64,000 bases of DNA from Scatosoma sp045542595 (GTDB lineage Bacteria; Bacillota; Clostridia; Christensenellales; Borkfalkiaceae). The notes beneath the pieces were generated by a model. It ran no database searches and was not told where the DNA came from. It saw nothing but the letters and a program-made list of their open reading frames with translations. Location of the stretch: positions 9,490-73,489 of the forward strand of contig JAZQLI010000030.1 in assembly GCA_045542595.1 (NCBI GenBank), written 5' to 3'. The translations under genes were made by a program, and so were the position numbers. Shown one piece after another: positions 1 through 7,372 of the stretch. The first letter of the stretch is position 1; the number at the start of each line of letters is the position of its first letter.

Positions 1-737
1 GGTTTATCGAGCGTTTACAAAGCGAAGCCGCCCGTGTAGGCTTAACGTTGCATTTGCGCGTTTACGAAGAAGACGAACGGTTTTTCGACGCGGAAAAACC
101 TGCGTTTGCCATTGTTCGTTCCATTCTTCCGCACGTGAACGCGCGGTTGGAAAGCTGGGGCGTAAACGTTTTTAATAACGCCCAAACGGCGCGCGTGGCT
201 TGCGATAAATGGGAAACGTATTTGCTTTGTAAAAAGTTAAACATACACGTTTTAGATACCGCGCTTTTTTCAAAGTATACAGGGGAATATCCGCGCGTTA
301 TCAAATCCTGCGACGGCCACGGTGGCAAGGAAGTGTTTTGGGCGAACAGCCGCGCGGAAGCGGAAAGCTTTTTGCAGGCAGGCAAACGGTATATCGCGCA
401 ACAGCCCACCGATACGCTCGGTAAGGATACGCGCGTGTATGCATTGGGCGGAAATATCGTAGCGGCGGTGTTAAGGACTTCCCACTCCGATTTCAAAAGT
501 AATTTTTCGTTGGGCGGAAACGTAGAATTAACCACGCCGACGGAAGAACAAAAAGCGATAGTGCAAACGCTGTATAAGCATTTGCAATTCGATTTTGTAG
601 GCGTTGATTTTTTACCGTATCAAAACGGTTACGTCGTAAACGAAATAGAAGACGCCGCAGGCACGAGAATGTTATATAAATGCTCGGATATAGATATGGC
701 GAAAACGTTTATACAATATATAAAAGAAAGGCTGTAA
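1..737 (+). CDS. ATP-grasp ligase (RimK-like), 5' truncated by the window edge
   Basis: The frame is open to the first base of the window, so the true start lies upstream; the TTG at 48 is only the first start-like codon. The visible ~240 residues carry ATP-grasp features: a Gly-rich ATP-binding loop (IKSCDGHGGKEVF), a central segment (KDTRVYALGGNIVAAVLR) resembling RimK/DdlB-type ligases, and a C-terminal metal/ATP end (FVGVDFLP ... VVNEIEDAAGTRM) where Asp and Glu-x-Asp residues would bind Mg2+. Such enzymes join a carboxylate to an amine or thiol through an acyl-phosphate. The substrate cannot be read from sequence. It converges with the proBAC operon and shares a strong terminator with it. 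Confidence 0.75.
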   Translation, partial: FIERLQSEAARVGLTLHLRVYEEDERFFDAEKPAFAIVRSILPHVNARLESWGVNVFNNAQTARVACDKWETYLLCKKLNIHVLDTALFSKYTGEYPRVIKSCDGHGGKEVFWANSRAEAESFLQAGKRYIAQQPTDTLGKDTRVYALGGNIVAAVLRTSHSDFKSNFSLGGNVELTTPTEEQKAIVQTLYKHLQFDFVGVDFLPYQNGYVVNEIEDAAGTRMLYKCSDIDMAKTFIQYIKERL

Positions 738-750
738 AAGAAAAAAGATA

Positions 751-785
751 CGGGGCAGGTACGCGTTCAACGCGTACCTGCCCCG
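751..785. terminator. Bidirectional terminator built on a 15-bp perfect inverted repeat
   Basis: Arms 751-765 and 771-785 are perfectly complementary with a 5-nt loop. On the minus strand the stem is followed by a T-rich tract (complement of 741-750), so it best serves proC. The arm contains GGGCAGGTACGCG, a sequence that recurs elsewhere in the window (see findings). Confidence 0.8.
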
Positions 786-804
786 TTGTTGTATGAGTAA
801 ACGG

Positions 805-1599
805 TTATTTTTTAAGCTCTAAAGTGCGTTTATACGCCGCGGCAACGGCATCCATAGCCGCGCTGCGCATACCGCCTTTTTCTAAGGCGTGGATACCTGC
901 AATCGTCGTGCCGCCGGGGCTGCACACAGCGTCTTTTAAATCGCCGGGGTGTCCGTAGGTAAGCAGCATTTCCGCCGCGCCAAGTAGCGTTTGCGCCGTA
1001 TACAACGCCGCCTTATCACGCGGTACGCCGCATTCTACCGCGCCGTCGGCAAGCGCTTCGGCAAACGCGTATACGTAGGCAGGGCCGCAACCCGACAGCG
1101 CGCTTGCCGCATCTATTTTTTCTTCGGGAATTTTATCCAACACGCCAGCCTTTGCAAAGGCGGCAAGGAAAGCGGTTTCATCTTCCGCGCTTACTTTGCT
1201 GGTACAATATAATATCATTCCCTTTTCCACCAAAACGGGGGTGTTGGGCATAATGCGGATAACGGGCAAATCCATATTCGAAAATTGACGAATAGAATGC
1301 ATAGACGCGCCTGCCGCCATCGTAATAATTACCGCATCTTTATTTTCTGTAAGCGCTAAGGCAACGCTTTGCAGCGTTTCCTGTAAATTTTGCGGTTTTA
1401 CGCCGAGTACGATAAATTTACTTTGCTTGACAAGCGTAACGGCGTCAAGTACCGTTGCACCGCAATCCTTTTCAAAAGTTTTGGCTTTATTGTTGTCAAA
1501 ATCGCATACGGCTATATGTTCGCCGCCGATACTTTTCGCCGCCGCGCGTACCAACGCGCCGCCCATATTTCCGCAACCGATAAATCCTAATTGATACAT
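805..1599 (-). CDS. proC: Pyrroline-5-carboxylate reductase ProC
   Basis: Reduces 1-pyrroline-5-carboxylate to L-proline with NAD(P)H, the last step of proline synthesis. The 264-aa length is normal. The N-terminus has the Rossmann dinucleotide loop GFIGCGNMGGAL; the C-terminal dimerisation half carries the P5CR signature (SGCGPAYVYAFAEALADGA around residue 165, and SPGGTTIAGIHALE near 230). Third gene of the minus-strand operon proB-proA-proC, 11 nt after the proA stop, ending at the terminator shared with the upstream ligase gene. Family assignment is secure. Confidence 0.97.
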   Translation of the reverse strand: MYQLGFIGCGNMGGALVRAAAKSIGGEHIAVCDFDNNKAKTFEKDCGATVLDAVTLVKQSKFIVLGVKPQNLQETLQSVALALTENKDAVIITMAAGASMHSIRQFSNMDLPVIRIMPNTPVLVEKGMILYCTSKVSAEDETAFLAAFAKAGVLDKIPEEKIDAASALSGCGPAYVYAFAEALADGAVECGVPRDKAALYTAQTLLGAAEMLLTYGHPGDLKDAVCSPGGTTIAGIHALEKGGMRSAAMDAVAAAYKRTLELKK

Positions 1600-1610
1600 A
1601 TTTTTTCTCC

Positions 1611-2867
1611 TTATCGCACTTGTCCGTTTCCGTAAACGATATATTTATAGGAAGTGAGTTCTTCTAATCCCATAGGTCCGCGCGCGTGTAATTTTTGCGT
1701 GGAAATGCCTATTTCGCAACCCTTACCGAACTCGCCGCCGTCGGTGAATCTTGTAGAAGCGTTTACGTACACTGCCGCACTGTCCACAAACCGTACAAAC
1801 TGTTCGGCGTTTTCCTTGTTTTCCGTAATAATACAATCGCTATGTCCCGTGGAATGTTCGCTAATGTGCGCTATTGCTTCGTTCACCGAAGCTACCGTTT
1901 TTATGGCTAAAATATAATCTAAAAACTCAGTGTCGAAATCCGTTTCGGTTGCCGCCGCGCCGTCGATTATTTTTTGCGCGTTTTTATCTAAGCGTAACTC
2001 TACGGGCTGTACGTTGTTTGCCTTTCGTCTATCCACCAAACGTTCCTTTAATAAAGGCAAAAACGCGTTTGCGATATTTTCGTGCACCAAACAAACTTCT
2101 TCGGCGTTGCAAACGGAAGGACGGCTGGTTTTGGCGTTATCAATTACGTTTAACGCCTTTTCGAAATCCGCCGCTTCGTCTACGTATACGTGGCAAATGC
2201 CCGTACCCGTTTGAATGCAGGGGACTTTTGCATTCTCCACACAAGAGCGTATCAACCCCGCTCCGCCGCGCGGAATGAGTGCGTCCACGTAGCCCACCGC
2301 CGTCATCAACGCCGTCGCGCTTTGACGGGAAGTATCGTCGGGTAATGAAATAAAGTTTTCGTCTACGCCGTTTTCGTGAAGTACTTTACGGAGTATATCC
2401 ACAATGGCCGCAGAAGAATAATAAGCATCTTTGCCGCCGCGTAAAATGCAAACGTTACCGCTTTTAAAGCACAACGCCGCCGCGTCGGAAGTAACGTTGG
2501 GGCGGCTTTCGTAGATAATACCTATTACCCCAAGCGGTACGCGCGTTTTTTGTATGGTAAGCCCGTTTAATAAAACGTTCTCTTCCAAAACCACGCCGAC
2601 GGGGTCGGGTAACGCCGCCACGTCGCGAATGCCTTTTGCCATTGCCGCAATACGTTTTGTGTCCAAGCGTAATCTATCAAGCATTACGTCGGGTAAAACG
2701 CCTTTTGCGTTTTGCATATCGGTAGCGTTTGCGCGCAAAACGTTTTCCGCGTTTTTCTCTAACGCGTCTGCCATAGCCAATAATATTTCATTTTTCCGCT
2801 CCGTAGAAAGGGCAGCGGATTTTTTTGCCGCCGCTTTGGCGTTTTGTAAAATTTCCTGCATATCCAT
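1611..2867 (-). CDS. proA: Gamma-glutamyl phosphate reductase ProA
   Basis: Converts gamma-glutamyl phosphate to glutamate-5-semialdehyde with NADPH, second step of proline synthesis. The 418 residues span a full aldehyde-dehydrogenase-fold ProA: conserved IGIIYESRPNVTSDAA in the first third, KSGN and LRGGK, and the catalytic Cys in RPSVCNAEEV near residue 255. The C-terminus keeps FGKGCEIGISTQKLHARGP. The gene begins 5 nt after proB, consistent with coupled translation. An alternative start two codons in (second Met) cannot be excluded. Confidence 0.97.
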   Translation of the reverse strand: MDMQEILQNAKAAAKKSAALSTERKNEILLAMADALEKNAENVLRANATDMQNAKGVLPDVMLDRLRLDTKRIAAMAKGIRDVAALPDPVGVVLEENVLLNGLTIQKTRVPLGVIGIIYESRPNVTSDAAALCFKSGNVCILRGGKDAYYSSAAIVDILRKVLHENGVDENFISLPDDTSRQSATALMTAVGYVDALIPRGGAGLIRSCVENAKVPCIQTGTGICHVYVDEAADFEKALNVIDNAKTSRPSVCNAEEVCLVHENIANAFLPLLKERLVDRRKANNVQPVELRLDKNAQKIIDGAAATETDFDTEFLDYILAIKTVASVNEAIAHISEHSTGHSDCIITENKENAEQFVRFVDSAAVYVNASTRFTDGGEFGKGCEIGISTQKLHARGPMGLEELTSYKYIVYGNGQVR

Positions 2868-2872
2868 AAGTC

Positions 2873-3643
2873 TTAACTCTTTGCGTAAAAGCGTGTGTAA
2901 CCGCCTTTCTTATCGGCGATAATATCGTATAATTTTTCAGGGTTTTCCCCGTTGGCAATTACCATATCGCAGCCAGCGTCTTTACAAATTTGCGCCGCGT
3001 GTAACTTCGTTGACATACCGCCCGTGCCAAGCGCCGAGCCTGCGCCGCCTGCTTTGATAACCATCTCTTTAGTAATATCGTATACTTCTTCCAAAAGCCG
3101 CGCGTTTTCGTCCTTTCTCGGGTCTGCGGAATATAATCCGTCTACGTCCGATAAAACGACCAGTAAATCGGCGCGAATACTAACGGCAACAAGTGCCGAA
3201 AGCGTGTCGTTATCCCCAACCTTAATTTCTTCAGTGGCAATGGTGTCGTTTTCATTGATGATGGGCAACACGCCGAGTTCTAACAATCTACCCATCGTAT
3301 TATTGAAATTTTCGTGCCTATCGGGCGCGGATAAATCCGCTCCCGTCAAAAGAATTTGCGCTACGGTGTGGTTGAATTCGGTAAAAAGCCTGTCGTACGT
3401 ATACATCAGCTCGCACTGTCCTACTGCCGCCGCAGCTTGCTTGGTGGGGATATCCTGCGGCTTTTTCGTAAGCGCCAGCTTGCCCACGCCCATACCGATA
3501 GCACCCGAAGAGACGAGTATTACTTCGTGTCCGGCATTTTTTAAATCGCTAAGTACACGGCACAGCTCGCCCGTGCGGCGAATATTCAATTTCCCCGTTG
3601 CGTGCGCCAAGGTTGACGTACCCACTTTGATAACCACTCTCAT
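2873..3643 (-). CDS. proB: Glutamate 5-kinase ProB, short form without PUA domain
   Basis: Phosphorylates glutamate to gamma-glutamyl phosphate. It is an amino-acid kinase-fold protein of ~256 residues: start VIKVGTSTL, SSGAIGMG, NENDTI and GTGGMSTKLHAA motifs. It stops after the kinase domain, so the C-terminal PUA domain of enterobacterial ProB is absent, as in many Bacillota. I chose ATG 3643 rather than the in-frame GTG at 3670 because a GGAAAAGGAA ribosome site sits just before 3643. First gene of the proBAC operon under a consensus sigma-A promoter. Confidence 0.95.
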   Translation of the reverse strand: MRVVIKVGTSTLAHATGKLNIRRTGELCRVLSDLKNAGHEVILVSSGAIGMGVGKLALTKKPQDIPTKQAAAAVGQCELMYTYDRLFTEFNHTVAQILLTGADLSAPDRHENFNNTMGRLLELGVLPIINENDTIATEEIKVGDNDTLSALVAVSIRADLLVVLSDVDGLYSADPRKDENARLLEEVYDITKEMVIKAGGAGSALGTGGMSTKLHAAQICKDAGCDMVIANGENPEKLYDIIADKKGGYTRFYAKS

Positions 3644-3705
3644 TTTCGGTATTCCTTTTCCCGATTTCACGGGCGCGTTTAAAAGATTTTTTCGATAATA
3701 CTAAC

Positions 3706-3734
3706 AGTATAAATCATTTCCGAGCGTTTGTCAA
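3706..3734 (-). promoter_or_regulatory. Sigma-A promoter of proBAC
   Basis: On the minus strand TTGACA (3729-3734), 17-nt spacer, TATACT (3706-3711), about 63 nt before the proB ATG. I see no T-box or other obvious leader structure in the short leader. Confidence 0.85.
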
Positions 3735-3883
3735 GCGTGAAAAGGGGGACGAACGCCTGAAAAAAGGGGAAAAGAGTAAAAATTGCGCCGTCGTTGTTAA
3801 ACATTGTGGAAATCCCCCAAAGACAGGGGGACGGTTGAAAAGAAGATAAGAAATTTATAAAGAGAAAGGAGCAAAAGAGAAAT

Positions 3884-5533
3884 ATGAAAAAGAACGCAAA
3901 GGTATACACCCTGATATTATGTGTATGGGGCGTTTGCGCGGCGTTGCTTTTGGCGGCGTGCGGTAAGATGATATACGACCTGTTCACGGGACAAGGGTTT
4001 ACGTGGAGTGCTTGGACGGCGGCGATATTGCTGCTTTTAAACGGCGTAATGTTGGCGTATATGTGGTTGGGCAGCGTAAAAGATTTCCTGTTTTCCCTGT
4101 TATTTTTATTGCGGAAAAAGAAAATTATGCAACGCTATGATGCAATTATCCATTCTAAGCCCGAGATCACGAAACTCGGCGACGTGCAAAACCGCAAGGT
4201 TGGTACAAACCCGAAAGTATTATTGTTATACTGTACGTGTAACGATTTCAACCCCGACGCGTTAAAAACGTGTATGGAGCAAGATTACGACAATTTCCAA
4301 ACGGTAATTTTGGACGACAGCAGTAATTTTGCCTATATTAAACGAATAGACAAATTTGCAAAATCGACGGGCGCGCAAGTGGTGCGCCGCGCGAACAAAG
4401 AAGGCTTTAAGGCAGGTAATTTAAACCATTATTTGCAAGATAAAACCGATTACGATTATTTTATCGTACTCGATAGCGACGAACGTATTCCCCAAAACTA
4501 TATTAAGGAAGCGCTTAAATACTATGCGTACTCTCCCGAAGTGGGCGTCGTGCAAGCGGCGCATAAGGCGACGAAGGGGAGTAATCTGTTCCAAAACTTA
4601 ATGGGGCTCTCGGTAAAGAGTAACGGTAAAATTTGCCAAGTAATGAAAAACTTTTACGGCAGTAACGCGCTTATCGGGCACGGAATGATGATAAGTAAAG
4701 AGTGTTTTCAAGCCACGCACGGTTTCCCTAAAGTGGTAGCGGAAGACATTTCCTTTGCCGTAGACGTGAAAAACAGCGGTTACCGAGTATTGTACGCGCC
4801 GAATATTTTATGCGAAGAAGAATTCCCCATTAGCTATCCTTGCTTGAAAAAACGGCAGGCAAAATGGGTGCAAGGGAACGTGGAATTTATGAAAAAATAC
4901 AATAGTAGTATTGCAAATTCCAAGATGACGTGGTATGAAAAGCTGGATATTCGTCTTTCCCATTACAACTTGCCCATTATCCCTATGTTGTCCTTTTTAA
5001 TTATCGTAAGCACGGTAATTATCGGCGCGCTCGGGTTTGACGTGGGCGGATATTCTAAATCGCTTATCGTACTGATGATACTCTTTTTGGTGTCGCCGCT
5101 TATCCCCGATTTCTTCGTGCACGGCGGTAAAGTAAACGTATTGAAATTGCTCGGCTATGCCGCGCTTAATTTCGTAGTGTACGCGTCGCTCGTGCCTATG
5201 ATGATAGGAACGGTTACGTTGGCACTCTTTGGCAAAAAGGCGAAATTTATCGTAACGCCTAAAGAAGAAAAGCGTTTAACGCTAAAAGACGCGCTTGCCG
5301 TGTCGTACGATTCGCTTTTGTTCGCGGCAATTATCGGTACGCTCACCTATTTCACGTACTTTTCCATTGTGCCTACGCTGCTGCTCGTCGGCTGCTGTAT
5401 CTTGACGCCCTTTGCGGTACTTGCGGCGAATATTGCCGTCAAGGACGAAACGGATACGAGAAATAACCATAAAGGCAACGGACAAAACCGCAGCAAGGGG
5501 AATTTCCCCAAATCGGCGGCGGCGCTCAACTGA
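3884..5533 (+). CDS. Processive family-2 glycosyltransferase, polytopic membrane protein
   Basis: A 549-aa protein with two N-terminal membrane segments (residues ~8-30 and ~42-62), a cytoplasmic GT2 (GT-A) domain and four to five C-terminal membrane segments (~365-500). Catalytic markers: VLDSDERIP (DxD-type metal site near 190), VAEDISFAVDV (general-base ED) and a QAKWVQGN box corresponding to the Q/RxxRW motif of cellulose-synthase-like enzymes. It probably extends and exports a polysaccharide from a nucleotide sugar; the sugar is unknown. AAAGGAG lies 12 nt before the ATG. The 150 nt upstream contain a CCCCC-GGGGG hairpin (3814-3831) but no clear promoter. The basic, Asn/Lys-rich tail is unremarkable. 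Confidence 0.85.
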   Translation: MKKNAKVYTLILCVWGVCAALLLAACGKMIYDLFTGQGFTWSAWTAAILLLLNGVMLAYMWLGSVKDFLFSLLFLLRKKKIMQRYDAIIHSKPEITKLGDVQNRKVGTNPKVLLLYCTCNDFNPDALKTCMEQDYDNFQTVILDDSSNFAYIKRIDKFAKSTGAQVVRRANKEGFKAGNLNHYLQDKTDYDYFIVLDSDERIPQNYIKEALKYYAYSPEVGVVQAAHKATKGSNLFQNLMGLSVKSNGKICQVMKNFYGSNALIGHGMMISKECFQATHGFPKVVAEDISFAVDVKNSGYRVLYAPNILCEEEFPISYPCLKKRQAKWVQGNVEFMKKYNSSIANSKMTWYEKLDIRLSHYNLPIIPMLSFLIIVSTVIIGALGFDVGGYSKSLIVLMILFLVSPLIPDFFVHGGKVNVLKLLGYAALNFVVYASLVPMMIGTVTLALFGKKAKFIVTPKEEKRLTLKDALAVSYDSLLFAAIIGTLTYFTYFSIVPTLLLVGCCILTPFAVLAANIAVKDETDTRNNHKGNGQNRSKGNFPKSAAALN

Positions 5534-5582
5534 ATTTTTTTCGAATATATTCTACGTAAAAAACACGGAATATAGATAATAA

Positions 5583-5615
5583 GCGGCAAGCTTGGAAAAA
5601 GGCTTGCCGCGTTTT
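5583..5615. terminator. Terminator, copy A of a 41-bp duplicated element
   Basis: GCGGCAAGC ... GCTTGCCGC stem followed by GTTTTATATT, just after the glycosyltransferase gene. Positions 5583-5623 are identical to 6772-6812 on the other side of the lipoprotein gene. Confidence 0.8.
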
Positions 5616-5711
5616 ATATTAGCATTACTTTTTGCGAAGCTTAGTAAACTTTTTTACCGACAAAATTTTATTTTGTTGTAATATTTACTTGACGGTCAGG
5701 GGGGGGAGGTA

Positions 5712-5720
5712 TGGTATAAT
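5712..5720 (+). promoter_or_regulatory. Extended -10 promoter of the BspA-like lipoprotein gene
   Basis: TGGTATAAT at 5712-5720. A TTGACG at 5689-5694 is 20 nt away, too far for a good -35, so the extended -10 probably dominates. A run of eight G (5699-5706) lies in the spacer. Confidence 0.6.
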
Positions 5721-5757
5721 TTATATTGGAATAAAACAAAAAGAGGAGTATTGTTTT

Positions 5758-6759
5758 ATGAAAAGACGTATATGGAAAGGCTTGTTGACGTTGTTTGCCT
5801 GCGTTATGCTTGTTTGCGGCGCGTCCGCCTGCGGCGACGAAGAAGGGATGAGTAGCAGCGAAAGCGTTTTATCAAGTGAAAGTGCAGCAGATTCTTCTTC
5901 GGAAAGCAGTTCGACGGAAGACAGTTCATCAAGTGAAAGCGCAGCAGATTCTTCTTCGGAAAGCAGTTCGGCGGAAGACAGTTCATCAAGTGAAGCAGAG
6001 AAAGTAGGAAGCGTGGGGTTGCTGTATGCAATGAACGAAGAAGGCACGGGATATACGGTTACGGGACTCGGTGATTGCACGGATACCGATGTCATCATTC
6101 CCGCAACTTACAAAGATTTACCTGTACTCTTGATTGAGGGATATGCATTCTCTTCTTGCATTAGTTTAACTAGTGTAACGATACCCAACAGCGTAACAAC
6201 GATTGGGGAAGAAGCATTCGAAAATTGCAGTAGTTTAACTAGTGTAACGATACCCAACAGCGTAACAACGATTGGGGGCAGTGCATTCTATAATTGCAGA
6301 AGCTTAACGAGTATAACAATACCCAACAGCGTAACAACGATTGAGCAATATGCATTCTCTGATTGCAGTAGTTTAACAAGTGTAACAATACCTAACAGCG
6401 TAACAACGATTGGCTATAGGGCATTCGATAATTGCAGTAGTTTAACTAGTATAACGGTAGGGGAAAATAATACGGCATACAAATCGATAGACGGCAATTT
6501 GTATACGAAGGACGGCACAACACTTATACAATATGCCATTGGGAAAACGGCAACGGAATTTATTATACCCAACAGCGTAACAACGATTGGGGAGTGTGCA
6601 TTCAATAATTGCAGTAGTTTAACAAGTGTTATATTTGAAGACGCGGAAGGTTGGGTGGTGAATTTTACAAGCATTTCTTCTACCGATTTAGCCAACGCCA
6701 AAACAGCAAAAATATTTTTGACGAGTACGTATGTATACGACACTTGGACAAAAGAATAA
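5758..6759 (+). CDS. BspA-like leucine-rich-repeat lipoprotein
   Basis: Start chosen at ATG 5758, behind AAAGAGGAG, because it gives a clean lipoprotein signal (KRR, hydrophobic core, VCGASAC lipobox with Cys near residue 22). A Ser/Glu/Asp linker follows, encoded by two 57-bp tandem repeats (5872-5928, 5929-5985) and a stub. The rest is 23-residue LRR_5 (BspA) repeats, each of the form SLTSVTIPNSVTTIG-x3-AF-x2-C, with about five consecutive units at ~6145-6460 and one more after a spacer domain at ~6550. Such proteins are anchored in the membrane with the repeats exposed, and usually mediate adhesion or host contact. The DNA repeats are nearly identical, so copy number may vary between strains. 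Confidence 0.88.
   Translation: MKRRIWKGLLTLFACVMLVCGASACGDEEGMSSSESVLSSESAADSSSESSSTEDSSSSESAADSSSESSSAEDSSSSEAEKVGSVGLLYAMNEEGTGYTVTGLGDCTDTDVIIPATYKDLPVLLIEGYAFSSCISLTSVTIPNSVTTIGEEAFENCSSLTSVTIPNSVTTIGGSAFYNCRSLTSITIPNSVTTIEQYAFSDCSSLTSVTIPNSVTTIGYRAFDNCSSLTSITVGENNTAYKSIDGNLYTKDGTTLIQYAIGKTATEFIIPNSVTTIGECAFNNCSSLTSVIFEDAEGWVVNFTSISSTDLANAKTAKIFLTSTYVYDTWTKE
5872..5994 (+). repeat. 57-bp tandem repeat encoding the Ser-rich linker
   Basis: Two units of 19 codons (5872-5928 and 5929-5985) differing by few bases, plus the first nine bases of a third (5986-5994). In-frame slippage would lengthen or shorten the linker without breaking the gene. Confidence 0.9.
6163..6460 (+). repeat. 69-bp tandem repeats encoding LRR units
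   Basis: About four near-identical 69-bp units built around a shared segment reading SLTSVTIPNSVTTI. Their DNA identity exceeds what protein constraint alone needs, indicating recent expansion or gene conversion. Confidence 0.85.
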
Positions 6760-6771
6760 GCAATAAAAAAC

Positions 6772-6804
6772 GCGGCAAGCTTGGAAAAAGGCTTGCCGCG
6801 TTTT
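6772..6804. terminator. Bidirectional terminator, copy B of the 41-bp duplicated element
   Basis: Same stem as copy A. Flanked by GTTTTATATT on the plus side and, read on the minus strand, GTTTTTTATT, so it can end both the lipoprotein gene and the convergent 97-aa gene. The shared 41 bp include the last codons of the 97-aa gene. Confidence 0.8.
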
Positions 6805-6807
6805 ATA

Positions 6808-7101
6808 TTAGCGTTTTCTTGCCATTTTGCCTTTTAAATAGGTGGTAACGAGGGATAAATCGCGCGCGGTTTTTACGTCGAGTACACGAAATTCGTCCAA
6901 GCCCACCGCCATTTCTTGCATACGCTCGTCCGTTTCAAACGCGGCGTATAACGGTTGATTTGCGCCCGTATACGAACGGGTGAGTGTGCCCAAAGCGCCC
7001 TGCGTTATCCCTGCCGCGCGGTGCTTGTCGTTGAGTAGAACAATCAAATCGAATTCTTCAGCCAGCTTATTATCGGTATATTTACTTTTTGTTTGCCACA
7101 T
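6808..7101 (-). CDS. Hypothetical protein, 97 aa
   Basis: I do not recognise this family. It is a soluble, charged protein of 97 residues with no signal peptide or membrane segment; the centre reads EEFDLIVLLNDKHRAAGITQG and the C-terminus is basic (KGKMARKR). GGGGGAA stands about 9 nt before ATG 7101, supporting real translation. It is monocistronic and convergent with the BspA-like gene; its last codons lie within the duplicated terminator. Codon use resembles its neighbours. Confidence 0.6.
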   Translation of the reverse strand: MWQTKSKYTDNKLAEEFDLIVLLNDKHRAAGITQGALGTLTRSYTGANQPLYAAFETDERMQEMAVGLDEFRVLDVKTARDLSLVTTYLKGKMARKR

Positions 7102-7239
7102 ACTGTAGTATTCCCCCTAAAAACCGTATTTTTTACCTTAAAATTTTTATCGTGAAAACAGTTTACCACTCTTTTTGAAAATTACAAGTGCTCACTTTCA
7201 CTTTTTTTCAATTCTTGGGAAAAATTTTTCGAAAAACTG

Positions 7240-7268
7240 TTTACATTCTATTTTATTTGTGGTATAAT
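7240..7268 (+). promoter_or_regulatory. Sigma-A promoter of pckG
   Basis: TTTACA (7240-7245), 17-nt spacer, TATAAT (7263-7268) with TGG before the -10. The leader is about 100 nt and purine/A-rich. Confidence 0.8.
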
Positions 7269-7372
7269 GATAATCGGTGGAAAAAGGTTTTCGGTTGAAA
7301 AGGAAAATTTTACCGCAAACGTATTTCCGCGAAAAAATAAAAAACAAAAATATAAATATAAGGAGATATCTT

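Noticed and set aside
5699..5706. Phase-variable G8 tract in the BspA-like promoter
   Set aside because: A run of G in the spacer could vary, but a single sequence gives no evidence of variation; noted in the promoter entry only.
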